From positions 1 through 7,335 of the forward strand of contig JBEIVB010000113.1 in NCBI GenBank assembly GCA_040374085.1: DNA of 7,335 bases, given 5' to 3'. Shown here piece by piece: positions 1 through 6,175 of this stretch (position 1 is the first letter of the stretch; each line of letters opens with the position of its first letter). This DNA comes from JBEIVB01 sp040374085 (lineage in GTDB: Bacteria; Bacteroidota; Bacteroidia; UBA4408). Below the pieces are notes generated by a model, which worked only from the letters and a program-made list of their open reading frames with translations, did not search any database and had not been told where the DNA came from. Made by a program: the position numbers and the translations under genes.

Positions 1-366
1 ATGGGTGCGGTAGATGAGCTGACCGTATTGCTTGCGCATCTGCCGGATCTGTAGGGTGAGGTCGTTGATGGACTCCACGTGGTGCTCAATCTGCTGGCTG
101 GTGAGGGTGAGCTCATCGTTGATGGTGTTGATGAGGGCCTCGCGCTTGGAGATTTTGGCGTTGAGCTGCTCAATCTGCTGAAGCGATAGCCGCTTGTCTT
201 TTCGGGTGCGCTCCAGCTCGCGGCTGAATTGATCGATTTCTTGCTGAAGAGCTTTTTTGCGTTGCTCCAGCTCGCGCTTGCGGGCAGCGGTTTTGCTGTC
301 TTGTCCCACCGCACACAAGGCCAGTAGGCAAAAGATCATCAACAGCCCGTTAACGTATCGCATCAT
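1..366 (-). CDS. EnvC-like murein hydrolase activator / M23-family protein, N-terminal part (cut by left edge)
   Basis: About 121 residues are visible; the C-terminus lies beyond position 1. Residues 1-20 (MRYVNGLLMIFCLLALCAVG) form a signal peptide, with likely cleavage before Gln-Asp. From about residue 26 to the edge the chain is a highly charged heptad-like coiled coil (ELEQRKKALQQEIDQF, LSLQQIEQLNAKISKREAL) ending in a YGQLIYRTH stretch. This matches the coiled-coil half of Bacteroidota EnvC/NlpD-like proteins, which usually carry a C-terminal LytM/M23 domain and activate cell-wall amidases during division. That domain is not in view, so the function is inferred from the N-terminus. Two adjacent ATGs (366-364 and 363-361) are possible starts. 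Both lie inside the end of the DUF4292 gene, overlapping it by 17 or 14 bases, which suggests translational coupling. A later ATG at 339-337 would avoid the overlap but remove the only positive charge of the signal peptide. No Shine-Dalgarno is seen. Confidence 0.82.
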   Translation of the reverse strand, partial: MMRYVNGLLMIFCLLALCAVGQDSKTAARKRELEQRKKALQQEIDQFSRELERTRKDKRLSLQQIEQLNAKISKREALINTINDELTLTSQQIEHHVESINDLTLQIRQMRKQYGQLIYRTH

Positions 367-1270
367 AACGCGAAGGAATGGAAAAGGGGAATTGCTGCAC
401 CTTGCCGGTTTCAACTTTCGAGTAAACGATGTGTATGTTCAATTTCTTGTTGGCTTGAACTTCAAATCTTTGGTCGAATGGAAAGAGGAGGCTGTCTACT
501 TGCTGAAAGCTGGAGTAAAAGGCATCGAAGGTTCGGCCTGAAGGTGGGTCGAGGATCCGGTTTTTGGTGATGCGGAAGGTTACCGGGTCGAGGAAGATGC
601 GCTGTATGAGGTCGTGTTGCAAGGTATCGCCGGCCTCTATTTTGCGCAAGGTTCTCCGCAACCTGCGTTTCCGAACGGTACTCAGAATGTATTCACCGTT
701 TTCGCGAAAGGATTTGAGCTTGTCGTCTTCATCAAAGAACTCCACGGAGTTGCCTACGAGCACGCTCTCCAGCATCTCAAAATCGAGGTCGGTGTTGAGC
801 TGCTGACTCAAGAAGCTGTAGTCGCCTACAAAGTACTTACGGTTCACGCGGTCTATGAATTTCACGCTGTCGCGGGTAACCAGCATGCGCGCTCCTTCTA
901 TGCCCAAAAGGCTAAACGACATCCATAAGGCGCTGTCGCGGCGGGCACGAACGTTAACATGAAAGGAGTTGTTGCGCCCTTCTATCTGCGTTTCTGCAGT
1001 AAAGCGGCTGTTCATCCAGGTGTAGTCGAAGGATTGCTCGTCTACTTTGCGCGCCAGCACTTTTGGACTTTTGTAGTCGAAGCGTATGCGCGTTTCCACC
1101 TCGGTGCCGCTTGCAGGCAATGCACTCAGGCTGTCGGTAGGGGCTACCGGAGGCACGCTAACCGTAACCTTGCGGGTGCGGCACGCAGAAAGGCCCATAG
1201 AGCATAATATAACCAGGAAGCATGCACTCCACACCTGTTTCCTTCCCGCTCCGTGCATCCCGATGTTCAT
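350..1270 (-). CDS. DUF4292 family lipoprotein, LolB-like
   Basis: A 306-residue predicted lipoprotein. A hydrophobic stretch (VWSACFLVILCSMG) ends in the lipobox LSAC, giving a lipidated Cys30. The residues after it are RTRK, with no acidic run, so the Bacteroidota surface-export signal appears absent and the protein probably faces the periplasm. A Thr/Pro/Ser-rich linker follows to about residue 60, then a beta-rich domain to the end. The segment around residues 116-150 (WMSFSLLGIEGARMLVTRD, then KYFVGDYSFL) is typical of DUF4292. It resembles the part of LolB where a Trp-Ser-Leu-Gly motif is followed by alternating strands. LolB accepts lipoproteins at the outer membrane; a similar role here is inference. 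The TPR gene ends 2 bases upstream and the EnvC-like gene starts inside this gene's end. ATG 1270-1268 is used; ATG at residue 5 (1258-1256) would also keep the signal. Confidence 0.88.
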   Translation of the reverse strand: MNIGMHGAGRKQVWSACFLVILCSMGLSACRTRKVTVSVPPVAPTDSLSALPASGTEVETRIRFDYKSPKVLARKVDEQSFDYTWMNSRFTAETQIEGRNNSFHVNVRARRDSALWMSFSLLGIEGARMLVTRDSVKFIDRVNRKYFVGDYSFLSQQLNTDLDFEMLESVLVGNSVEFFDEDDKLKSFRENGEYILSTVRKRRLRRTLRKIEAGDTLQHDLIQRIFLDPVTFRITKNRILDPPSGRTFDAFYSSFQQVDSLLFPFDQRFEVQANKKLNIHIVYSKVETGKVQQFPFSIPSRYDAIR

Positions 1271-1272
1271 GC

Positions 1273-3030
1273 TTACTCAATCAGTTTTTTTTCCAACAGC
1301 TTGCGCTCCAACACATCCGATCCGCCTCCGGCTTTTTTCGCCCGCATCCAATAATCCAAGGCCTGGTCTTTCAGATCCAGTCGAAAGAGTATGTCGCCGA
1401 AATGCTCCAGCAGGGTGCCGTTGTTGCCGTCTTTTACCAAGGCTTTTTCGAGGTACACGCGGGCATCGGAATAGCGTTTCTGGCCATACAAGATCCAGCC
1501 GTAGGTGTCGAGGTAGGAGGGATTCTCCGGTTCGCGGTCGATGGATTTTTTCGACATGGCCTCTGCCTTATCCAACTGGCTGTTGCGCAAAGAGAGGTAA
1601 TAGGCGTAGTTGTTGAGCACGTATGGGTCTTCGGGATTTATTCTTAATGCTTCTTCGTAATAATAATCGCTTTTCTCGGTGTTGCCCGCCTGGTGGTAGG
1701 CATCGCCTAAGCTGGAGTAGAATTGGGCTTCCAGGGGATTGTTGTTTACCACATACTCCACGCCTTTTTTTAGGATGCGAATGGCTTCGTTGGCATTTTT
1801 TTTCTGCATGTAGCCAAGGCCGCTCAACAAATAGGGCAGGGGCTCATTGGGAAAATACTCTATGCACTCCCCGGCATGGGTGGCCAAATCCTCTTGCTCT
1901 CCCAACTGGGAATTGAGCAGCAGGAGCTGGTTCCAAACGGCATACCGGGCTTTGTCGAGGGCTACAGCCTGCTTATAGCTTTGCCGAGCACCAACAAAAT
2001 CTTTATCACGGTATTGAAAATCTCCCCGCAGCGCAAACACCTTGGCTTGCTTGGGATGCACCAAAACGAGTGTGTCCAAAATGCCTCTCACCATTCTCTG
2101 GCCCATGGTGTCGCTGGGGTCCAGAGCATAAAAAGAAAGCATGTATTTCACTTTGGCGTCGAGGTCGAAAGAAGCGTTGCCCACGGCAAGCTTCAGTTCT
2201 TTGAAGTAGTTGGCTTTCTGGTTTTGGTTTCGGTAATAATCGGCGAGACTAAGGCGAACAAAGGGATTTGTGGGGTCTATAGCCAGGGCTTTTTGGAACC
2301 ACACCATAGCTTTTTCGTATTGCCCGTTGGTGCTGTAGAGCTCACCCACGAGGTTGTAATACCGCACCTCCCCCGGCTTTAGTGCCACCAGTTTTTTGGT
2401 TTCCTCAACGGCCTTTTCCAACTTCTGGGTGCGCAGGTAGAGCTTTTGTTTCTGCATGGCCAGGTCTTCGCTGATACCGGTTTTGCGCTCTATTTTTTCG
2501 AGCACCTCCAACGCCCCCGAATAGTCGCCTGCTTCAATGAGCGCATCGGCCCATTCAAACATCAGGGGCACTTCCTCGGGATTTTCGGCGCATAGTTTTT
2601 TCCATGTTTTGGCGGCGTCTTTGTGCCGGGCTAATCGCTCGTACACCTCTGCCAGGTGCATGCTGTACCATTTGTTGGCCGGATCTCCCTTGGCAGCAGC
2701 TTCGGCAAATGGAAGGGCTTGCCGCGCCTGTCCCGCATCCTCCAAAAGGCTGGAGAGCTCGTAGTTTGCAGCCGGATGAACGGGCAAAATGCGCAGGGCT
2801 TTGGCAAAGTAGCGGGCTGCCTCTTCGGCGTTGCCCAGCACCTTTTCGCGGGCACCGTTAAAGTAGTTGTAGTTGAAATCCAGTCGGTCGCGTTCGCTCT
2901 TACCGGCAAACACATCGCGCCCGGCCTTGGGTCGGTTTTGCCCATCGGAGGTTGCTTTGGTTCCGCGGCACGCCGCAGCAAATAAGGCAAGGCAGGCCAG
3001 AAAGGGTAAGAGACGACGGCGTATCTGCAT
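1273..3030 (-). CDS. Tetratricopeptide-repeat lipoprotein
   Basis: A 585-residue protein. Residues 4-21 form a lipoprotein signal (basic RRR, hydrophobic core, lipobox AAAC with Cys21) followed by RGTK, with no acidic surface-export signal, so it is probably anchored to the outer membrane facing the periplasm. From about residue 50 to 570 the chain is an almost continuous superhelix of TPR units, about a dozen by eye. The clearest are NYELSSLLEDAGQARQALPF (89-108), YNLVGELYSTNGQYEKAMVW (225-244), YSSLGDAYHQAGNTEKSDYY (438-457), the NNYAYYLS unit (473-480) and YLDTYGWILYGQKRYSDARV (506-525). TPR arrays bind proteins and have no enzymatic role, so this is probably a scaffold for an envelope complex; the partner is unknown. 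It lies between the nucleotidyltransferase (3-base gap) and the DUF4292 gene (2-base gap), so it is co-transcribed with both. A functional link with the LolB-like DUF4292 protein is inferred from position only. Confidence 0.92.
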   Translation of the reverse strand: MQIRRRLLPFLACLALFAAACRGTKATSDGQNRPKAGRDVFAGKSERDRLDFNYNYFNGAREKVLGNAEEAARYFAKALRILPVHPAANYELSSLLEDAGQARQALPFAEAAAKGDPANKWYSMHLAEVYERLARHKDAAKTWKKLCAENPEEVPLMFEWADALIEAGDYSGALEVLEKIERKTGISEDLAMQKQKLYLRTQKLEKAVEETKKLVALKPGEVRYYNLVGELYSTNGQYEKAMVWFQKALAIDPTNPFVRLSLADYYRNQNQKANYFKELKLAVGNASFDLDAKVKYMLSFYALDPSDTMGQRMVRGILDTLVLVHPKQAKVFALRGDFQYRDKDFVGARQSYKQAVALDKARYAVWNQLLLLNSQLGEQEDLATHAGECIEYFPNEPLPYLLSGLGYMQKKNANEAIRILKKGVEYVVNNNPLEAQFYSSLGDAYHQAGNTEKSDYYYEEALRINPEDPYVLNNYAYYLSLRNSQLDKAEAMSKKSIDREPENPSYLDTYGWILYGQKRYSDARVYLEKALVKDGNNGTLLEHFGDILFRLDLKDQALDYWMRAKKAGGGSDVLERKLLEKKLIE

Positions 3031-3033
3031 GGG

Positions 3034-4041
3034 CTAGGATTGCAGCGTGGTGTAGTCGCCCATGCTCAGATCCATGGCTTTTTGGTTTACCTCGGCGTGG
3101 TTCCCAATCATGGAGTTGGAGATGCTGCAGTTGCGGATGCGGCTGTGGGTTTGCACAATGGTGTTTTGCACCACCGCCCTCTCCACCAGGCTGTGTGCAC
3201 CAATGGATGCGTGAGGGCCCACCACCGAGTTGCGGATTACCGCGCATTCGCCAATGAAGCTGGGGGCAATTACCACAGCGTTTTCCAGCTTGGCGCCCGG
3301 ATGCACCAGGGTTTCAGCGTGTTGCTTCAGTTCCAATATCCGCTGGTTGGTGTACACGGTGCTGTCTTTGTTGCCGCAGTCCAACCATTCCGAAATCTGT
3401 CCGGGAATGAACTGCAGGCCTTTGGCTTTCATGTTCTCCAAGGCGTTGGTGAGCTGGTATTCGCCTTTTTCGCGCAGGTTGTTGTCGATTAAGTACTGCA
3501 ATTCGCGGCGTAGGTTCAGTCCGTCTTTCAGGTAGTAGATGCCTATGATGGCCAGGTTGGAAACGGGCTCCTGGGGCTTCTCAACGAAATCGGTGATGAC
3601 GCCTTGCTCGTTCACCTTCACTACGCCAAAGGCGCGGGGGTCTTCTATGTGCTGCACCCAGATGGTGCCGTCGAGGCCTTCGTTGAGTTTGAAGTCGGCC
3701 TTAAACAAGGTGTCGGCAAAGGCCACGATGACTTTCCCGTCGAGCAGGGGGGCTGCACAGAGTATAGCATGGGCGGTGCCCAGGGGTTCGTCTTGGTAAA
3801 AAATATGGCCTTTCGCACCTAAGCCTTCGGCAATGGCAACCAGGTTGCGCTCTACCTCTTCGCCAAAACGGCCAACCACAAAGGCTACATCGGTGATGGG
3901 CTCGGAGGTTACCTGGGCAATATCTTCAACCAAACGTTGTACAATGGGTTTTCCGGCAATGGGAATGAGGGGCTTTGGAACGGTGAGGGTATGGGGCCTC
4001 ATGCGTTTGCCCATTCCAGCCATGGGTATGATCAGTTTCAT
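3034..4041 (-). CDS. Sugar-phosphate nucleotidyltransferase with left-handed beta-helix C-terminus
   Basis: A 335-residue cytoplasmic enzyme expected to make an NDP-sugar from a sugar 1-phosphate and an NTP. The N-terminal Rossmann-like domain carries the family signature: the AGMGKRMRPHT nucleotide loop (8-18), PKPLIPIAGKP (22-32), the PLGTAHAIL substrate segment (86-94), FADT with the metal-binding Asp110, FVEKP (152-156) and WLDCGN (219-224). From about residue 247 to the end, hexapeptide-like repeats (AVVIAP, SFIGEC, NSVVGP, ASIGAH, NTIVQT) form a short left-handed beta-helix, as in GlmU- and RmlA-like enzymes. Only about five coils are present and no acetyltransferase site can be identified, so the tail may serve in oligomerisation or regulation. 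An in-frame ATG at 4134 would add 31 residues inside dut. I chose ATG 4041 because family homology begins exactly at MKLIIPMAG. The substrate sugar and base cannot be told from sequence; no sugar-modifying gene is nearby. Confidence 0.9.
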   Translation of the reverse strand: MKLIIPMAGMGKRMRPHTLTVPKPLIPIAGKPIVQRLVEDIAQVTSEPITDVAFVVGRFGEEVERNLVAIAEGLGAKGHIFYQDEPLGTAHAILCAAPLLDGKVIVAFADTLFKADFKLNEGLDGTIWVQHIEDPRAFGVVKVNEQGVITDFVEKPQEPVSNLAIIGIYYLKDGLNLRRELQYLIDNNLREKGEYQLTNALENMKAKGLQFIPGQISEWLDCGNKDSTVYTNQRILELKQHAETLVHPGAKLENAVVIAPSFIGECAVIRNSVVGPHASIGAHSLVERAVVQNTIVQTHSRIRNCSISNSMIGNHAEVNQKAMDLSMGDYTTLQS

Positions 4042-4061
4042 GCAGGGTGTTGCTTTGTGGA

Positions 4062-4499
4062 TTAATGGGTGCCGCTGTGGCCAAATCCGCCTTGGCCGCG
4101 ACTTGTGGAACTCAGTTCGTGGGCTTCTTCCCACTCAATGCGCTCGTGGCGGGCTACCACCAGTTGTGCGATTCTGTCGCCGTTGGCGATGGTAACAGGA
4201 GATGGTGAGAGGTTTATCAGGATTACGCCAACCTCGCCCCGGTAGTCGGCATCGATGGTCCCCGGGCTGTTCAGCACGGTTATGCCTTGTTTCAGGGCCA
4301 GACCGCTGCGGGGCCTCACCTGGGCTTCAACGCCCTCGGGCAGCTCCAGGAAAAGACCGGTGGGCACCAAGGCGCGCTCTAAGCTGCCCAGCACCAGCGG
4401 CCCCTCCGGAAGGTTGGCCCGCAAATCAACGCCGGCAGAGAGGTCGGTGGCAGCTTGTGGAAGGGGGTGAGGACTGGTGTTGCGAATGCGGATGCGCAT
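4062..4499 (-). CDS. dut: dUTP diphosphatase (dUTPase)
   Basis: A 145-residue trimeric-type dUTPase that hydrolyses dUTP to dUMP and diphosphate, keeping uracil out of DNA and supplying dUMP for thymidylate synthesis. All five family motifs are present: motif 1 ATDLSAGVDL (17-26), motif 2 RPRSGLALK (62-70), motif 3 GTIDADYRGEVGV (80-92) with the catalytic Asp83 and the base-stacking Tyr86, motif 4 GDRIAQLV (107-114), and motif 5 RGQGGFGHSG (134-143). The length is normal. Motif 5 has His141-Ser142 where GFGSTG is usual; the Arg, Gly and Phe positions are kept, so activity is expected. It is the first gene of the minus-strand operon, with a candidate promoter 18 bases upstream of its ATG. The nucleotidyltransferase starts 20 bases after its stop. 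ATG 4499-4497 gives the canonical N-terminus. Confidence 0.97.
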   Translation of the reverse strand: MRIRIRNTSPHPLPQAATDLSAGVDLRANLPEGPLVLGSLERALVPTGLFLELPEGVEAQVRPRSGLALKQGITVLNSPGTIDADYRGEVGVILINLSPSPVTIANGDRIAQLVVARHERIEWEEAHELSSTSRGQGGFGHSGTH

Positions 4500-4516
4500 G
4501 GGGTATAGAAGGCTTG

Positions 4517-4524
4517 CGAAGGTA
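4517..4524 (-). promoter_or_regulatory. Candidate -7 box for the dut operon
   Basis: On the minus strand this reads TACCTTCG, followed by CA. It matches the Bacteroidota -7 consensus TAnnTTTG in seven of eight positions, with C replacing the last T. It lies 17 bases upstream of the dut ATG, implying a very short 5' leader. I found no convincing -33 TTG at the expected distance. It is the only reasonable box found for the five-gene operon. Confidence 0.45.
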
Positions 4525-4652
4525 CAAAAACCCTGTTATTTCATGGGGTTCTGTTGAGGCTCGGTAAATCTTAACACCTTTTTGCAGCACATCCTATAGG
4601 CTTTTGCGTCTTTATCCTCATACGATGCATACGCCGAAACACTCAATTGCCC

Positions 4653-4660
4653 TACCTTTG
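4653..4660 (+). promoter_or_regulatory. Candidate -7 box for the rightward genes
   Basis: TACCTTTG is a perfect match to the Bacteroidota -7 consensus TAnnTTTG and is followed by CA, a common context. It lies 54 bases before the ATG at 4715, giving an expected 5' leader of about 45-50 bases. No clear -33 TTG is found 17-23 bases upstream, so the assignment rests on the -7 box and position. Confidence 0.62.
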
Positions 4661-4714
4661 CACGTGAAGGCCTTGTAAGGTCAGCCAACGTTCTGTCTAT
4701 TCATCAATCGATTT

Positions 4715-5011
4715 ATGTCAACATCCACTCCAACTCCCATTGTGGTAAGCAAAGAAAGCATTGCCAGTTCGGTTTTTCCTGTTGAGGAAGTACTCACCAG
4801 TGCCGAGGCTAAGAAGAACCGCCAGCTCGATCTCGAAAAGGCCACCACCCTTGGCAATGTAGATCACAACAAAATCAAAATCATCTTCCAGGATGCTGAG
4901 GCCGTAAAGCAAGTGGAAACCACCATTTGGGCTACCACCGATAAGCGCATCATCTTGAAAGGTGGCGTGGTGATTCCCATCAACCGCATCCATCAGGTGA
5001 GGATTCTCTGA
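4715..5011 (+). CDS. Small conserved-looking protein of unknown function
   Basis: A 98-residue protein with no signal peptide or membrane segment, so probably cytoplasmic. Residues 1-45 are rich in Ser, Thr, Pro, Glu and Lys and look disordered or helical. Residues 50-98 look like an all-beta domain: strand KIKIIFQD (53-60), a turn, the long strand KQVETTIWATTD (65-76), strand KRIILKGG (77-84), then VVIPINRIHQVRIL (85-98). I recall similar short proteins with a VETTIWATTDK-like core in other Bacteroidota, but know no assigned function. The strand pattern is compatible with a small Sm/SH3-like barrel; this is speculation. The first ATG after the TACCTTTG box is used; the upstream sequence is AT-rich without a Shine-Dalgarno. 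lemA starts 42 bases after its stop with no terminator between, so the two are probably co-transcribed. Confidence 0.85.
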   Translation: MSTSTPTPIVVSKESIASSVFPVEEVLTSAEAKKNRQLDLEKATTLGNVDHNKIKIIFQDAEAVKQVETTIWATTDKRIILKGGVVIPINRIHQVRIL

Positions 5012-5053
5012 TGGCGCGATCAATTCTCCCTTTGAAACAAACACAAATATCTT

Positions 5054-5644
5054 ATGAAACGCACATGGATTAAATGGGGCATACTTGCCCTGGTGGTTTT
5101 CGCCATTTACCAATTGTTCGCCGGCAAGTACAACACCATGGTTGAGCTTCAGGAGCCGGCCACCGGTCAGTGGGCCAATGTGCAGAGTGCCTATCAGCGC
5201 CGAGCCGATCTCATTCCCAACCTGGTGAACACGGTAAAAGGCTATGCCGAGTTTGAGAAGAGCACCTTAACCGCGGTTACCGAGGCCCGTGCCAAAGCAA
5301 CCAGCATACAGGTAGATCCGAGTAAGCTCACCCCAGAGAGCATCAAGGCTTTCCAGGGCGCTCAAGATCAGCTCTCTACTGCTTTGGGCCGCTTGCTTGT
5401 GAGCATGGAAAAATACCCCGACCTCAAAGCCAACCAAAACTTCCTCGAGCTCCAGGCTCAGCTCGAAGGCACCGAGAACCGCATCAACGTGGAGCGCAAC
5501 CGCTTCAATGAGCTCACCCAAGCGTACAACTTGTACATCCGGAAATTTCCGAACAACCTGGTGGCCGGTCTTTTCAACATGGAGCGCAAGGGCTATTTCG
5601 AGTCCACCACCGGTGCCGACAAAGCTCCCGAGGTAAAATTTTAA
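5054..5644 (+). CDS. lemA: LemA family protein
   Basis: A 196-residue membrane-anchored LemA protein. A short basic N-terminus precedes one transmembrane segment (WGILALVVFAIYQLFA, residues 8-23). The rest is a long helical domain outside the cytoplasmic membrane. Family hallmarks are clear: WANVQSAYQRRADLIPNLVN (40-59), VKGYAEFEKSTL (61-72), the YPDLKANQNF turn (121-130), and ENRINVERNRFNE with YNLYIRKFPNN (141-168). The length is typical. LemA proteins are widespread but their molecular role is unsettled; they are often encoded beside TPM-domain proteins, as here. The start is ATG 5054 after an A-rich leader without a Shine-Dalgarno. A strong intrinsic terminator follows the stop codon within about 5 bases. 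Confidence 0.95.
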   Translation: MKRTWIKWGILALVVFAIYQLFAGKYNTMVELQEPATGQWANVQSAYQRRADLIPNLVNTVKGYAEFEKSTLTAVTEARAKATSIQVDPSKLTPESIKAFQGAQDQLSTALGRLLVSMEKYPDLKANQNFLELQAQLEGTENRINVERNRFNELTQAYNLYIRKFPNNLVAGLFNMERKGYFESTTGADKAPEVKF

Positions 5645-5649
5645 ACCGT

Positions 5650-5682
5650 TCAGCCGGCCTTTTGGGCGGCTGATTTTTTTTT
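5650..5682 (+). terminator. Intrinsic terminator after lemA
   Basis: TCAGCCG (5650-5656) pairs with CGGCTGA (5667-5673). The stem can extend past one G/G mismatch with CC (5658-5659) against GG (5664-5665), leaving a TTTT loop. Nine T residues (5674-5682) follow directly. This is a textbook rho-independent terminator, 5 bases after the lemA stop and 7 bases before the TPM-protein ATG. Confidence 0.85.
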
Positions 5683-5689
5683 GTTCAAC

Positions 5690-6118
5690 ATGCACCTAAC
5701 CCCTGAACAGGAAAGCAGCCTGGTAGAAGCCATTGGCGAGGCCGAGCGTCATACCAGCGGAGAAATAAAGGTGCACTTCGAGCTAAACGTACCCAAGGGC
5801 GATGCGGTGAAACGTGCTCAAGAGGTGTTTGCCACCTTGCGCATGCACGAAACCGCAGAGCGCAACGGCATCCTCATCTACATCGCCACCGAAGACCGCA
5901 GGTTTGCCGTGTGGGGCGATGAGGGCATACACCAAAAAGTAGGCGATGCCTTTTGGCAAACCCTGGCCGCCAGCCTTTCGGCGGCTTTCAAATCGGAGCA
6001 ATACCTGCAGGGCTTGCGCCAGGCCGTAATAGAGGCCGGCAAGCAGCTCGGCACCTTCTTTCCGCGACGGGCAAACGACCGCAACGAACTCAGCGACGGC
6101 ATTTCCTACGGGGCCTGA
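5690..6118 (+). CDS. Short TPM-domain (TPM_phosphatase/DUF477) protein
   Basis: A 142-residue protein with no signal peptide or membrane helix, so predicted cytoplasmic. It spans essentially one TPM domain: N-terminal helix LTPEQESSLVEAIGEAERHT (3-22), strand GEIKVHFEL (24-32), helix with KRAQEVFATLRMHET (41-55), strand NGILIYIATEDRRFAVWGDE (59-78), then GIHQKVGDAFWQ (79-90) and the final amphipathic helix. The tail RRANDRNELSD is polar. TPM proteins are commonly encoded with LemA; a phosphatase activity was reported for a plant member, but the bacterial role is unsettled. The frame is open upstream and a TTG at 5681 would add three residues, but ATG 5690 is preferred because the TTG sits within the terminator tail. 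The metallophosphoesterase begins 59 bases after its stop. Confidence 0.88.
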   Translation: MHLTPEQESSLVEAIGEAERHTSGEIKVHFELNVPKGDAVKRAQEVFATLRMHETAERNGILIYIATEDRRFAVWGDEGIHQKVGDAFWQTLAASLSAAFKSEQYLQGLRQAVIEAGKQLGTFFPRRANDRNELSDGISYGA

Positions 6119-6157
6119 TGCTGTTCCTTTTCACCCTGCATTCACCTCTTTTTTTAA

Positions 6158-6175
6158 TACAACCATAAAGTTGTA
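6158..6175 (+). promoter_or_regulatory. Inverted repeat and weak -7-like box before the metallophosphoesterase start
   Basis: TACAAC (6158-6163) and GTTGTA (6170-6175) form a perfect 6-base inverted repeat with a 6-base spacer, ending 2 bases before the ATG. The overlapping TAAAGTTG (6166-6173) matches TAnnTTTG in seven of eight positions. It could be an operator, a weak hairpin over the start, or a near-leaderless promoter. It is short enough to be chance. Confidence 0.25.

Larger units (their letters stand above)
4500..4714. other. Divergent intergenic region between dut and the 98-residue gene
   Basis: These 215 bases separate the minus-strand operon from the plus-strand genes. They hold one candidate -7 box for each direction. 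No ORF with coding character, no tRNA and no clear terminator or riboswitch structure is seen. Small palindromes (CACGTG at 4661-4666, AAGGCCTT at 4667-4674) and a CATACG direct repeat (4619-4624 and 4628-4633) are present but short enough to be chance. Confidence 0.7.

Noticed and set aside
1086..2382. Long plus-strand open frames (1086-1616, 1222-1647, 1876-2382) opposite the DUF4292 and TPR genes
   Set aside because: They lie antisense to clear genes, have low-complexity or Cys/Arg/His-rich translations, no recognisable motif and no promoter; they are shadows of the coding strand.
2631..3247. Minus-strand open frames overlapping the TPR and nucleotidyltransferase genes in another frame
   Set aside because: Out of frame with well-supported genes, with Pro/Arg/Cys-rich composition and no family resemblance.
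4042..4134. N-terminal extension of the nucleotidyltransferase from ATG 4134
   Set aside because: It would overlap dut by over 70 bases and adds a non-homologous basic stretch; the family sequence begins at 4041.
5027..5034. TCCCTTTG before lemA as a possible -7 box
   Set aside because: It lacks the key A at position two and has no -33 partner; the upstream gene is close enough for lemA to be co-transcribed.
5681..5689. TTG start for the TPM protein
   Set aside because: It falls at the end of the terminator T-run and adds only three residues; ATG 5690 fits better.
6148..6155. T-run after the TPM gene as a terminator
   Set aside because: No stable GC-rich stem precedes it.
6118..6168. 16-codon ORF starting at the ATG that overlaps the TPM stop
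   Set aside because: Very short, hydrophobic by chance from T-rich DNA, with no supporting signal.
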